The translations under genes and the position numbers were made by a program. A stretch of DNA of 64,000 nt from Portulaca oleracea (taxonomy: Eukaryota > Streptophyta > Magnoliopsida > Caryophyllales > Portulacaceae), in assembly GCA_029582165.1 (NCBI GenBank), contig CM055882.1:13098501-13162500 (forward strand). Reading direction: 5' to 3'. Every line of letters starts with the position of its first letter. The first letter of the stretch is position 1. The notes under the pieces were generated by a model. That model was not told the origin of the DNA and made no database searches. It saw nothing but the letters and a program-made list of their open reading frames with translations. This document shows, piece by piece, positions 11,491 to 23,849 of the stretch.

Positions 11491-11973
11491 TGTTCGGTTG
11501 TAATTTTTGTGGTTTTATAAGTTAAGGTTGTCGATCCACAGGGATGGGTGTTAGGCTTGATTAAGGGTAATCGGTTTGTGTAAAGGGGTTTTTCTCGATG
11601 CGGAAAACGATAAATTATGTAAATGAAAGCATTAAACTAATCTAGACATGATAATAATAAATAAAGCAATTAAAGGAAAGCAATAAAGAAAGCACTTAAG
11701 GATGAAAGCGATTAAAAGCATGAATGAAGACAATGAATGAACAACGAAATTGGGAACGAGGAATTATACCTCCGATGACTAATCTTCAATAAACCTTCAA
11801 TCTACACTTGAATTTCCCCCGAACAAACAAGAAATTGTGGTTTGGATTACCAAGAATCCCCCAAATTCTCACTAGTAAGTAGAATTGGAGTTCCTTGACC
11901 CTCCTCCCCACTAAAAATGGAGTTGATTGTGGCTAACACTATAAAGCTTAGAAAACAAGTCAACAATGGCAAT

Positions 11974-12023
<50 letters not shown>

Positions 12024-12900
12024 AGAGAAAACTTGTAAAACTTCAATGGAAACTTGCTTGAATTGAGAAAGCTTGAGAAAGTTTGAATACAAATGCTAGA
12101 AATCAATGAAAGCTTGAAGAACAATTGAAAATTTGAAGAACAATTAAGAGAGATTAAAGCAAATAAAGGAAAGCAATTAAATCTAATTCTACTCCTAAAC
12201 TACCTAGGCTAATTGATAATTTGGATTAATACAAGTGGGTATTTATAGAAGAAGGAAAAATACAACCCAAAACCCTAGAAATAATTCTCAGCACGCACAG
12301 CAATTTCTCCGCAGACAGAGTGGCTCAGGCGAGCCACCCTTTGGCTCGGGCGAGCCAGCGTTCTGGCTGGTGTTTTTGTTGCTCCAGAAGCCTGGCTCGG
12401 GCGAGCAAGCGTTCTGGGCAGTTTTTCCCTGCCGACTTCAAACGCGCATAACTTCTTCATCCGAACTCCGTTTTAGGCCCGTAAGATATCGATGGAAAGC
12501 TCTCGGTGTGTACTTTAAGCTCCCAAAATTTCAGAGCTATCGGAGTTGTAACGAAAGAGTTATGACCCAAAGGGTGAAGGCACACGTATTTCAAACCTTT
12601 AAGTTTGTACCGTTCCCCTGTTTTGCGCCAATCTTGATATGGAATTTCCGACTTCGGTTTCGCCTCGGCTCTCGGCTCGGGTTGACTTGGTTTGACTCGG
12701 ATCTCGGCTCGGGTTGACTTGGTTTGACTCGGGAAATAGCTCGGGATTCCCTAAAAACCTTCAATTAAGCCCAAACTTCTTCTAACTCCTTATTTTCCTA
12801 CAAAACACCAAATAATTATATCTAATATATAAATAGGGGTTAAAACAAGCAAATATACCCTATAAAAGAGAAGAAATTCGGCTCGAAACGAGGCCGAACA
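11491..12900 (-). mobile_element. Solo LTR, 1410 bp, Athila-type, minus orientation
   Basis: Ends TGTTCGG and CCGAACA are perfect 7 bp inverted repeats, and GGATA occurs directly on both sides (11486-11490 and 12901-12905). On the minus strand the 3' end carries CCCTGTGGATCGAC, the signature near the 3' end of Athila-type LTRs, also seen in the element at 55314 as CCCTGTGGATACGAT. It contains a GA microsatellite (11977-12018), three GC-rich palindromes of the GGCTCGGGCGAGCC type (12321-12408) and a direct duplication of a roughly 34 bp block (12670-12732). No internal sequence remains. Confidence 0.88.
11977..12018. repeat. GA/CT microsatellite
   Basis: About 21 uninterrupted AG dinucleotides inside the solo LTR. 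Confidence 0.95.
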
Positions 12901-12905
12901 GGATA

Positions 12906-13470
12906 CAACGAGCACTCACCAAAGTCCTCGTCTATAACATCACCAGAGGTCCTTTACTGGCTACCTTCGCCTTGGAACCATTGACTACACACTCAGAAAT
13001 CCCCCGGATTTTTTACTCCGTGATTACTTCCGTGGAATCGCCTAAGTTCTCAGTTCTTCAATTGTCCTTTTTGTAGAGGGCTTTGGATGCTTGAACTTGA
13101 GTCATTCCAACGGTAACTTGCCTTCATTGTTCATTCTTCCCTTTTTGTGTTGATGTTTCCTCAATCATTAATCATCCAACAGATTCTTTCCTTTTGGTCT
13201 TGTATTTGATTGCACAATCCTCCTGATTTGTTTTTCTTATGCTTTCCTTATGATTTGTATCTGCAAATAAATCACACAATCAAAAAATATCAGAATATAT
13301 ATTATATAATCAGAATATATAATATAAGGAAATTTCCCTTTTCTGAATTTTGGCTTTCATTAAAACCTAAGGTCTTTCGTGGATGCGCAGATGAAAGACT
13401 TTAACCCTATCTTCAACATTCTACTCTCTTTTGTAGGATAAGATGTATAGCGCATCAACTTTTATGACAG
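12906..13470 (+). repeat. Probable older LTR fragment, right part
   Basis: Likely continuation of the sequence begun at 11182, resumed after the solo LTR duplication. Richer in C than the surroundings, with short pyrimidine runs and no coding region. The end could lie near 13460, where the composition changes. Confidence 0.3.
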
Positions 13471-15060
13471 GTATCCCCCTCTCTTCCATGAATTTGCCGA
13501 CCCATGAAAATTTATAAAAATCAAAAAGACCGAGTGAGTGACCCTACTTGCCAATTAAAAAACTTTCAAAAACACCAAATGTCACGCATGGCCAATAACA
13601 GTCCACAACATACAAGCTCAATCATCTATCAAGATACATAACAAATGTAGGCAAAAGCTAGTCCAACCCAAAACCACCCCAAGACTGTCCCGATTTTTCA
13701 AACCTCAAATATAATAAACTCGGAATACGGGGCATATCAAACTCGACCAGCCGACTCAACTTGTTCAAATTGACAGATCTATGTGTCCATTAAGTCGACC
13801 CATTTGATTCATGAACTAGACGGGTCGACCTAGTCCCACCAGACCCATGTCCTGGCCCTACTCTAGCCTTGATTTGTAGATGACACTTTCATTTGGTAGG
13901 GTAGCTAGCTAGGGACTACAAGGCACAGGCAAGGTGGCTAAAAATGGGGAATCTTTGCTTGCGTGATGAAGGGGGTTTTGAGCACAATCAACGTCTGTTC
14001 ACTACAATCTACTTTTGCTTTTTTTTTTTTTTTTTGTGTTTGAGATGGCCATTCTATTTCCTTTATGGCTTTGTTAACCACCGTGCAACCATGTAATCAT
14101 AAGGCTCCGATCCCTATAAAGGTAAAAAGAAAAAAGTAGTCCATGATCATATACTCCTAGACCAATCATGCAATAAAATTGGGCAAATAAAAAAAGGTAA
14201 AGAAAAAGAAATGAAAGAGTGATAAATAACGAAATGGGCAAAATGAAAAAAAAAAAAGTTAGATGCATTGATCGTTTTTCTTCCTTCTTTTTTCTTTCTA
14301 GAACCAAAGGTTATGCTACCTTGAATCTAATTGATTCAAGAATAAAGATATAAGAATCAGTATTTAAATTGAATATTAAATTTAAATTAGTATATCCTTA
14401 ACTAAAATTTCACTGATTTCATCTGGAGTCATATTCAAAATGATCATAATTAAGTAGGCTACAAAAAGTGGCACAATTGAAATTTGACTTATTTTATGTC
14501 CATCTCAAATTAACCTAATTGATGGAATTCATTAAATCTCCCCAACAAAACTAATTAAGCTTAAAACGAAATGCATGCGAGCCAACATTGGCCTAACTTA
14601 TATACAGTCCAAATCAGAATGAGTTTCACGTAGAACCAATCCGACTCAACCTTAACCCGGATATAAACATAAACTACAATTGTAACTTGACCTCAACCAA
14701 AACACGAACAAAGTTAGTTCCATTATATCTAACATGAACCAAATCCAAAAATCTTGCTAAACAAGATTTATGTCACATTAGTCAGACCATATTTTAACTT
14801 GAGTCAAGCCCATAAATCTTATGATATATTCAGCAGTTTCTTGAGAAAATTTTTTCATTTAATGAGAATAACCAAACATGAAAATGTTTACTGAGCTTGA
14901 AATTTTTTTCCAACCAAACGTAACTTAACCTTACTTAGCATGGTTGTCCCCAATACTTTCCATTAGACCCTAACCCCTTTTAAAAAATATTTATTAAGTT
15001 TGAGAGTAAAATAATGAGTACCACATTAAAATTTTCTCATCTAATAAAGACAACCAAACA
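13471..15060. other. Intergenic, no gene seen
   Basis: No supported coding sequence. A T run lies at 14019-14035 and an A-rich purine tract at 14185-14260. Several open frames here are short and low-complexity. Confidence 0.5.
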
Positions 15061-15067
15061 ACCAAAT

Positions 15068-15239
15068 CATTAGCGGATCTGAGACTAAACCAATGGTGAC
15101 CACAACCACCGATAACACGAAAAAAAATAATAATTCAATATAATTTAGGGATAAAAATTATGAATTTTTTTAATATATATATCGTATTAATATAATCATG
15201 TATTGGTCACGCCTAATCAAAAAACTAGATCCGCGACTG
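15068..15239. mobile_element. Small hAT-like MITE candidate
   Basis: Inverted ends CATTAGCGGATCT and AGATCCGCGACTG enclose about 150 bp, with GTGACCACAACC and GGTCACGCC as a second inverted pair. The flanks AACCAAAT and AACGAAAC agree at six of eight positions, compatible with an old 8 bp duplication. Confidence 0.35.
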
Positions 15240-15661
15240 AACGAAACATAAACTTACTAAATTATTTATAAAAAAACCCCCACATAGAAAAGACATCTCC
15301 AAACAACCTCCAAAAAAGACTCACCAAGCTTTCACAATTTCTATATTTTAACCATACCGTAGATATTTTATCTGCCAACAAAATTGCGAGATTAGTATCA
15401 TTTTCACTCTAATATAGTTTTAACGTACAATTAGTGGAATCGTTAAGCCAACTACCTAGGTCAAAAGAGAGCTCATCTTGACTAAAATAAACAGAATATG
15501 ATAATGGTAGTTGACAGGGTAGGTTTGATCTATGACTTGGGTCTCGTTAATTTTTATATATATTTGACATGTTCCAATGTTCCATTCTCCTAATTTTCTA
15601 GTCAGTAAGATGCTTTTACTTTTATTTAGAATTCAAGTACTAGTCATCTTAACATAAAAAT

Positions 15662-15678
15662 ACTATATATATATATAA

Positions 15679-15713
<35 letters not shown>

Positions 15714-15718
15714 TATAA
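15662..15718. repeat. TA dinucleotide microsatellite
   Basis: Nearly pure alternating AT over about 55 bp with a few interruptions. Confidence 0.9.
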
Positions 15719-15819
15719 TGCAGTCAATGTTCATCTGAAATTTAATAAGTAATTATCCACATAAAGCTCATATCTCATGATAATACCTTATATAAGGACA
15801 GACATGGGAAAAAGAAGGG

Positions 15820-16200
15820 GAACAAGAGGTAAAGAAATTCCCCCATGCCTCTAGTAGGAACTGAAACCATGTCTTTCTTTTTGGAATGATGGTAAAAATT
15901 TCATAAGAATATAAATTGAAGGGAACTCCAAGTTTTGCAAGTCAATCTACTATTTGGTCTTCTTCTCTATAAATATGCTGAATAGACACTTAATCTATTT
16001 ATTGAAGATGAGTCCGAATATCTGAGACTACAACATGAATCAACTATAGAACTGAACAGTTACCACAAACTACGTGAATTCACAATTTGAATATCTTATT
16101 CAAGAGTAACCTCCATGAATAATATAAAGAAACTCATTCCTCATGACAATTGCTTTAACAATAAGAATAAAAGCCGCTCCAATATTATACATCCCATTGT
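15820..16200 (-). pseudogene. LINE ribonuclease H remnant
   Basis: On the minus strand, one frame around 15990-15840 reads HIYREEDQIVD, a stop, LAKLGVPFNLYSYEIF, then IPKRKTWFQFLLEAWG. This is the end of the RNase H domain found at the C-terminus of plant L1-type pol (family pattern: H-REAN-VADWLAKLG). The stop replaces the conserved Trp. Upstream in the same reading direction, an AAFILIVKAIVMRNE segment suits an earlier RNase H helix. Several stops and frame changes show a dead fragment. It is a different LINE type from the remnant at 4700-5170, which lacks RNase H. Confidence 0.55.
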
Positions 16201-16697
16201 CAAATAAAAGGGATAAGATAGTTAGAAAAATTGACAAATAATTAGGAATAGATGTAATAGTTATTTAACAACTCCCCCATCACATATTTTTCTATTTACA
16301 AAACTTGAATTCGAAAATTTATTTTTAGATACTAAGAAACAGATTACATGAATAATCTTATATTATTATGTTTGTTTATAATACATTATTACAAGTTGAG
16401 GACTTCTGTTTAAATAAAATGTACGTACAGACCAAAATAGAGGGAATATTTTCTCGAAATTCATTAATTAAGTTTAAGCCCATCTTGGGAAAATGAGTCA
16501 AAATTGAAACAAATTACGAATATTGAAAATCTTGATGCATTTATTTAATGAAAAACACATTTTCTAACTATATTTTTCCCGACATTGATTAGGCTGATCC
16601 ATGAAGACGCTGCTTGATTATTCCCCCCATATTTTGATGATAATTAATGGTTGAAAGTCAATGGCCTTGCTTGAGATTATGGCCGTTTACTTAATTA

Positions 16698-16958
16698 CTC
16701 CTTCCGTTTCATATCAATTGTCATGATTTTGATTTTCACGGTCTTCAATGTCACTTTTTGATTGATAATTTCTTACATAATATGTTATTAACAATTGTAA
16801 TATTATACTTTTATGATAATATTTTTCGTTACGAATCTAATGACGGAAATTTTATATAGCAACTCATTGTATATATTGAGAAATTGATGGTCAAAGTTTT
16901 TAAAATTTGACTGCACAATTTCCAAAAACGACAATTATTATGGAACGGAAGGAAGGAG
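16698..16958. mobile_element. Stowaway-type MITE
   Basis: Ends CTCCTTCCGTTTCATATCAA and TGGAACGGAAGGAAGGAG are inverted, with TA at 16696-16697 and 16959-16960. About 260 bp, AT-rich and non-coding. Confidence 0.82.
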
Positions 16959-17640
16959 TAATTTAAATGGGTGGGATTACGAGGAAAATAAGGATGAGTT
17001 TAAGTTCAATACTATTACTATGTGGATTACTACAAGTGGTTTATTAGTGGTGTTTGGTACTACAGGACGATATATATCTATAACTACCAACTTGTTCGAG
17101 ATAGACCAAAGCAAGGAATAAAGATTTGTTTTTGAGTGCAAATTCAACGTCGAGTAATAACAATATATGTTAATTCAGAGACTTCGTCTATTAAGCTAAT
17201 TAATATTTGCATGAATTAAATAAGAAAAGTGGTCAGAAATTTTGGTTTAAATTATGGTATGACCTTGTTCATTAACTCTAACTGTGCCCACTGGTTCATT
17301 GTGGGTTGGATAACAAACAATCTCTTCATGCTTTCTAGCGCTGGCAAGAATCCATTCAACTCGAATATTTGTGTTTATCCGACCTGAATTTAATTGGGTT
17401 TGGTCATTAATTTTTGGTCGGTATTTTAAATTCGAACAATTCAATCATGTTCGATTATAGAATCGGGTCATGTTCAGATTTGGGGTAAGAAATTCAGGTT
17501 GCCTGAATTTTGTGCTAAATTCATGTTTGAACACATTCGAATAGAGTCTGAACCCTAAAGTTCGGACAAAATATAATTAATTTGATGTATTTAAGCATTA
17601 TTATCATCATTATTATTATTATTATGAACAGAACAACCTA
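16959..17640. other. Intergenic; repeat starting TCTAGCGCTGGCAA
   Basis: No gene. The block TCTAGCGCTGGCAAGAATCC at about 17333 is shared with the intron repeat near 42120 (TCTAGCGCTGGCAAAAATC). Both are followed by sequence rich in TTCGAA, TTCGGG and CCTGAATTT-like blocks, so this is a dispersed repeat of unknown type, roughly 17333-17570 here. Confidence 0.4.
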
Positions 17641-17907
17641 CATTTGACTATTACTATTACCAGGCCTCAATCCGTTCAATGAACGGAATATATTAAAATA
17701 ATTATTTTAAAAAATCAAAAATTTAATAGAAATTATAATTATAATTATAATTTAGAGAGATTATTACAAAATAATTATAATTACTCATAGTTGAACCAAA
17801 ATAATTTAATTCAACATTTATCTACATTTTGATTAGTCGTAATCCTACAATTAATATATTTTCTCCATTAAGTGGGACCCACAAACTTTACTGTTAATAT
17901 TATATAG

Positions 17908-17948
<41 letters not shown>

Positions 17949-18099
17949 CCCAAAATAATTACAATAAATGATAGTTGCACCAAAATAATTTAATTCATCA
18001 TTTATCTATTTTTTAATTGGTTGAAATCCCTACAATTAATTTCTCTTCTCCATTCAGCGAGGCCCACAAACTTTACTATTAATATTATATAGATTATTA

Positions 18100-18133
<34 letters not shown>

Positions 18134-18140
18134 TTCTATA
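17640..18140 (+). repeat. Tandem units ending in TTA microsatellites
   Basis: Two copies of a roughly 180 bp unit: CCAAAATAATTTAATTCA, a spacer, CTACAATTAAT, a TCTCCATT...CCCACAAACTTTACT block, then TATTATATAGATTATTATT running into a long (TTA)n. A first, partial unit precedes them. Similar units occur at 48230-49210. The TTA tail at one end suggests a retroposed unit such as an RTE-type LINE 3' end, but no coding part is visible. Confidence 0.6.
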
Positions 18141-18232
18141 GAGGGTGTGACACGTAAGTATTTTAAGCGTTAAAATGTTTCATTCAAAAAAAAATAGAAA
18201 TTGGAGGTATAGCGAGATAATTTGATGCTGTA

Positions 18233-18870
18233 ACTAGAGGTGTTTACAGGGCGGGTACTTGAACTGATTGGATAATTTTTCCGGGTACCTGAAAATTTGG
18301 GGCGGCCAAACTCTCGAACCGTAACCGTAACCGAAACTACCGGGTACCCGAAAAGCGGGTACCCGAAAGTTCGGGGCGGATACCGGTTAACCAAAAAACC
18401 CGATTAATTATAATCATATGAGTTTCCAATTTTTATTTTTAATTTGTAATTATTAATTAACACTCTAGTTGCAAAAAATATTTCAAAAATGTTATGAAAC
18501 TGGGCCAGCAGGACCATTGGCACTGAGTTTCCATACGTTTTGAGTTTTTTGAGGATTTGGAATTGGAGCACTGAGCGCGCAATATTAAGATAAATTAGGG
18601 TTTTTTTAGATTAAAATTTGGGCATGGACAGTGGACTGGAGATTGGAAAAAATAGGTAAAAATTAAATTTTGACCTAAATGTTAAATTTAATTTCGGGTA
18701 ATTCGGGTACCCGAAAACGTATAGGGGTTGATCCGTAACCGAACCGATTAACTAGAAAATATTCCGGGGTGGGTACCCGACCCTATTGAAATTGATTTTT
18801 CCGGGACAGGTACCCTAAATTAATGACCGGGTAGCAGGTTTTCGGATCGGATTTTTCGAGGCAGTTATAT
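18233..18870. repeat. Dispersed repeat rich in GGGTACCCGAAA
   Basis: Many copies of GGGTACCCG or its relatives (18262-18385 and 18700-18860) flank a plainer core. The start GGTGTTTACAGGGCGGGTAC and the end GGTTTTCGGATCGGATTTTT mark a repeat about 630 bp long. Type not determined; short open frames across it are low-complexity artefacts. Confidence 0.4.
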
Positions 18871-19686
18871 ATGAAGAAAAAGACAGGATTATGTACGCCA
18901 ATGAGCTCAAGGTTGACTAATTGATTACCAAAGAGTCCAAAACCAAACAAAGTCACATGTATTTTCTTTCATGCTGCCTCATAAAATGCATTAAGACTCA
19001 GCACATAAAATACATAGGTATAAAAATAACTTAATATTATATCCGTTCCTGCATAAGTGTCAATTCGACTAAACTTTGACCATTGATTACTCATAAATTA
19101 TAATGAATTACAATATGAAATTATCACCGTTAGAAAGATATTATACTAAAAATTACAATGGTATTAATTTTATATTGTAACTCATTATAATTTGTAAGTA
19201 ATCAATACTCAAAATTTAGTCAAATTGATATTTATTGAGAGATAGAAGTAATATGTAATTAAAATTTATTTATCGATCTAACTAAGATTTTCCTTATGAA
19301 TTATGATGGCCATCATGTATGACGACCATTTATAAAATTTTCCTTAATGACTCACAGAGTCAAAACTCTTTGACTTATTACATTGATGATGTAATTCTTA
19401 TCATACTGGTAAGTACATGCTTTGCTAGATTTAGATATCATCAACTAGATAATGGTATAGATAATATAGTGATGTCCTCAAAATTTATCAATTGATGGAT
19501 TACAAGTAACTATATCATGGGTTAAATTATTAATTTGTACAAAAAAAATTTAATAAAGTAGTGAATGTTATGAATTGAATTGCATGTATAGGTTATTGAT
19601 TCAAAAAGATCAATCTCTTAATTATTCTTTTCGAATTTAAAAGGTGGAAGGGCAAAGATTAATGAGGATATATCAAGAATTGTCGT
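18871..19686. other. Intergenic, one decayed Stowaway-like hairpin
   Basis: No gene. Between about 19041 and 19249 two arms are inverted (ACTCATAAATTATAATGAATTAC with GTAACTCATTATAATTTGTAAG and outer blocks GTCAATTCGACTAAACTTTG with AATTTAGTCAAATTGAT). The outer ends have lost the typical Stowaway terminus. Confidence 0.45.
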
Positions 19687-20707
19687 CATATATATATATA
19701 TATATATATATATAATGAAATTAGTGTATATTTAATTTTTAAATAACGTTTATATACATGATGTCCTACACATTATGATACCTGGAGTGTGAATCACAAC
19801 TACACACTTTGTACAAATTGATCATGTCATAACTTAATTTGTATCACATGTCATTTTCTATGATATATAGGTGTTTTGTTTTTTTTTTTTTTGTAGAGGA
19901 TTGGAAATTTGGAGGTATGTTTTTAACTAAGGGCCCCATATTTGCTGACATCAGTGCTTCCCTCATAGTAAATAGTGTAGTTTAGATAGATACATCTATA
20001 ATAAAATAAAAATGCCATTTGGAAGCAAATTAAGCCACTCATCTCTCAAGCTTACTTGCTAGATCTATTTTTCTTTTCTTTACGTGGTCAACTTTCATAA
20101 TCTTATTTGTTTTGATTAGGATGGATTGATATTGATGCATGTCTCATTAATATAGTAAATTAGTTGGTTTGTGTCTGTATATATAGCATGAAGCAAAATA
20201 ACACCGGCCATTCTTTAAAAAAAATTACCGAAAGAAGTAAATTTTGGCATGTCTCGTTAATATAGTAATTTAGTGGGTAACAAGTTAAATTTTTAGTAAA
20301 TATTATAAGGTTGATTTGTTATATGTGTTATTGACAGTTTGATATCTCTTATTTTCGTCAAATTGGCCACTAAAATTTACCGATGATGATCGTAATATGA
20401 GGGTCGGGTAAGCAGGCCCACTAATTACAATTCCTTTTATCGAAGAAAATACATTTTGTAATGTATTGATAAGAAAAAACAATGGGTATTGAAAATTCGT
20501 GTGAAGTTAGAATAAAAAATCTTATTCCGTGATAAATTGTTAACAAAAAAATTGATATCATAATTTTCTTTTTTGACTCACTGAGATCATAATTTGATTA
20601 TAGAGGATGTACTTTAAAAGATTTTTGATTCCATGGTAATTACGAATGCCAAATATGATTATAACAACAATAACGAATTTAATTATGTTGAGAAGGAAAA
20701 TGTCGTT
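19687..20707. other. Intergenic, nothing recognised
   Basis: Starts with a TA run at about 19687-19713. Contains a T run at 19877-19892 and two similar short blocks (CATGTCTCATTAATATAGTAAATTAG near 20138 and CATGTCTCGTTAATATAGTAATTTAG near 20249), an apparent local duplication. No gene. Confidence 0.45.
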
Positions 20708-21068
20708 GAGCACCTGCAATGGTGAGCATAAGTTATGCTCACTAGATGAGGTGGAAGCAGTATGACTCACCAAAAAAGTTAGAGTTAGACTCTCCATGTT
20801 AATTTGCTTTCCAATAGTGAGTGTGAGTTTGATTAAAATAAGTAAAAAAATGTGTAGGCCCCATATTTAATAGTTTAAATATACTATAACAGAAATAAGA
20901 AAAAATGAAAAAATATGTCGAGAATCTCGTCCTCGTCCTCGCGTGGCGAGCACGAGTTCGAGTCTTTCTCACCATCAACACACGTCCTTGCCGCTGCACT
21001 GTCTTTCTCGTCCTCGCCCACACTACATCAGCGTTATTTCAGTCTCAAACTCGCCGTTGCGGATGGTC
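20708..21068. mobile_element. MITE, GAGCAYCYGCAATGG family, copy 1
   Basis: Left end GAGCACCTGCAATGGTGAG and right end CTCGCCGTTGCGGATGGTC are inverted. It sits at the outer end of the split LTR, with TTA on the right (21069-21071). Close relative of 21341-21739. Tourist/Harbinger-like by target and size. The interior holds CG-rich CTCGTCCTCG repeats. Confidence 0.65.
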
Positions 21069-21340
21069 TTAGAGCAAATTTGCAGCGGATCAAACGCTTC
21101 AAATATCGAAAAAAAATAATGCAAGAATAACACAAACAAAAGACACGAGATTTAACGTAGGAAACCAAAGAACTATGAGAAAAACCGGCCTATTACGACA
21201 CAGACACAAACAAATTCCATTATCAAGGTTAATGTACAATATATCTCTACTCTTTCAAGAGATGAATAGGAGATATGCATATATACCCCAATAGATCAAA
21301 TTATATGAGAATAATATCACTCTCAAGACTCTCAATATAA

Positions 21341-21739
21341 GAGCACCCGTAATGATGAGTTTGAGTTTGACTAGTTGGATGACGTGGAATACGTGGATCC
21401 CTACTAAGAGAGTCAAAATTTAACCTTTTATTTAGCTTGCTTTCCAATGGTAAGCATGAGTTTGACTCATATTAATTAAAAAAAAAAGGTCCCACTTAAT
21501 AATATAATTAATTTGGTTATATTGATAAAAAATGAAGTGGAGGAGGAGAGAGAAAAAATTATGATTAAAATATTAGTATGTTAAACTCGTTTTCAAACTC
21601 GTCTCGCGAGACTGACGGCGAGATTCTCGCGAGAGTAATCTCATTCTCACTACTAAAATGTCCTACACAACCTCATTCCATTCTCGTTTCATGCCACGTC
21701 CGCAGTGAGTCGAATTGAAACTCGCCATTGCAGATGCTC
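21341..21739. mobile_element. MITE, GAGCAYCYGCAATGG family, copy 2
   Basis: Ends GAGCACCCGTAATGATGAGTTT and AAACTCGCCATTGCAGATGCTC are inverted repeats, flanked by TAA at 21338-21340 and 21740-21742. Removing it joins the flanks into the continuous LTR sequence seen at 5204-5809, which confirms the insertion. 399 bp, non-coding. Confidence 0.85.
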
Positions 21740-22473
21740 TAATAACTATTCAACCCCAGTGAATCCATCTACTCACATCACTCTCCTCCCCCTTAAGGGA
21801 GGCGCCTCAAAGAATCCTCAACCTTCTCCCTAGATGCTCTCTCCACGAGAGACACATAATACACTCCGCAACTTAGGAATATATATAACATGATAAAACT
21901 TGGTCATCACTCCAATTAGATTTACCAAATCTAATACAATTCACTAGTAGAATTGGTGTCAATAAGCGTCTGGAATTGGCGTCTGATATGGGGGTAAATA
22001 GAAGCCAAAAAGGTTTTGGCGTCTGATTTAAACGGACGCCAAATACTAGGACGCCATTTAGAAAAAGGCGTCTGTATTTGGCGTCTGTTTAAATCAGACG
22101 CCAAAACCTTGGCTTCATACAAAGACGCCAAACACGTACGTTATTACATCAACGAGTGCATGTCGGACCAAAAATGGAGTCTGTCTGGGATAAAACAGAC
22201 GCCATACTGCAGCAGAAATGGCGTCTGTTGAATCCCAAACAGACGCCTGTTTGGTTTACAAAAATAAAAAAAAATGTGAATTTCAATTTAATAATTACAA
22301 TATTTAGTATATTTTGTGGGTTCTAATTTTAAAATAAAGCGTAAAAATTAAATTTTAGTATTTGTAAGTAAATTGTTTAATAAGAATTGCGAAGACATTA
22401 ATAATGAAAATAAATACATTTTATATAATAATAAATGATATATATTTCCAATTCATGTATGTACAATTTCATA

Positions 22474-22474
22474 T

Positions 22475-22572
<98 letters not shown>

Positions 22573-22592
22573 ATATATATATACATTTTATA
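22474..22592. repeat. Compound (ATAC)n (AT)n (GT)n microsatellite
   Basis: ATAC tetramers (22476-22500), AT dinucleotides (to about 22526) and then about 20 GT dinucleotides (22527-22568), inside the CACTA element. Confidence 0.95.
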
Positions 22593-23537
22593 GAAATAAT
22601 AACAACAAAATGGTAATGAATATATATATATTTAAAAAAGTAAAAAATATATAACACAACTTTAATAATGTTGATTTTTACTAACTTAAAAGATACGAAA
22701 AAATAAAAACTAAATTACAATTAACATATATCTTCAATATTTTTCAATCTTGATTTTTCATTCTTCAATCTTCAATCTTGTGTCTTCAATCTTCACTCTC
22801 CAATGTTCAATCTTCAATTGTAAAATTTTCAATTCTTCAATCTTGGATGGATTTGTGAGGTGTTGTGAAGGTTAGGGGAAATGAGAGAAGATGAGAGAAG
22901 ATGAGAGAAACGAAATGGAGATGGGAGGAAAAAAATTCGGAGGGAAGTTTGAGGGCTTTGGTTTATATAAGTTGGCAAAAAATGGCGTCGGTTTTGCCAC
23001 CAAACAGACACCATTTTTACATTCAGAGATTTTGGCGTCTGTTTGGTGGCAAAACAGACGCCATTTTTGGCTGAAATTTATTTGAAAAAGCTCGATCTTG
23101 TGGCTAGCTAATATATATTATATATAATAAATAATAAATATTATTATTATTATTGTTATTATTATTATTATTGATACTATTATTATTATTCTTAATTTTA
23201 ATTATAACTAATTATGATGTATGTATACATTTTTTAGTTATAGTTAATTATTAATTATTATTATTGTTAATTATATTCTAATTTTGTTTAGCGTAATAAG
23301 CTATATATATCATATCTAGCTAGATAATTTAATTTATATATATATATGTTTCATTGTCAATTATGTTGTTAATTACAATTATTCTCATGTGTACGTACGT
23401 GTTATTATATATATGTTAATTAAGTTAATTAATTTGTACTTATGTGCGCAAACATAATGAAAAATATATCGATGTTTGGATTAAATGTACTAGCTAATAA
23501 GTACGAACATATGTACAATTAAGAAAGAATTTAAATG

Positions 23538-23849
23538 TGTTGAGTTGTCCCACATCGGCCTTTGACACCCATATTGTGGTGTTTATAATGGCTTGGGTGC
23601 CTCAACCTCCTAAGCTAACTTTTGGGGTTGAATTGGGCTCAAGTCCATTACTTCACATGGTATCAGAGCTAGGGTCATTGATGTTGGGGCCGCGCCCGCA
23701 GTTGTCTGCGCCTCGTGGTGAGGGAGGCGTGTTGAGTTGTCCCACATCGGCCTTTGACACCCATATTGTGGTGTTTATAATGGCTTGGGTGCCTCAACCT
23801 CCTAAGCTAGCTTTTGGGGTTGAATTGGGCTCAAGTCCATTACTTCACA
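23538..23849 (+). mobile_element. Complete TRIM retrotransposon, 312 bp
   Basis: Two 120 bp LTRs (23538-23657 and 23730-23849) start TGTTGAGTTG and end ACTTCACA and differ at one base (ctaaCt versus ctagCt context near 23619/23811). A 72 bp internal region starts directly with the methionine-initiator primer site TGGTATCAGAGC (23658-23669) and ends in a purine-rich tract GGTGAGGGAGGCG before the second LTR. AAATG flanks both sides (23533-23537 and 23850-23854). It has no coding capacity, so it must be moved by another element's proteins. It is inserted inside the CACTA element. Each LTR carries an snRNA-type USE motif and a TATA box (listed separately). I do not recognise a named family. Confidence 0.93.
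23547..23589 (+). promoter_or_regulatory. snRNA-type USE plus TATA box in the TRIM LTR
   Basis: GTCCCACATCG at 23547-23557 matches the plant U-snRNA upstream sequence element (consensus RTCCCACATCG). TTTATAAT follows at 23582-23589, leaving 24 bp between them. In plant snRNA genes a gap of about 23-24 bp marks RNA polymerase III promoters (U6, U3) and about 33-34 bp marks polymerase II ones. The second LTR repeats the arrangement at 23739-23749 and 23774-23781. Against a simple Pol III reading, TTTT occurs at 23620-23623, soon after the expected start. Confidence 0.55.

Noticed and set aside
22404..22616. Overlapping small ORFs rich in His-Thr or Val-Cys
   Set aside because: They translate a GT/AT microsatellite inside the CACTA element.
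21967..23060. CRISPR-like array (GGCGTCTG repeats)
   Set aside because: Plant nuclear sequence; repeats occur in both orientations at irregular spacing and are CACTA subterminal sites.
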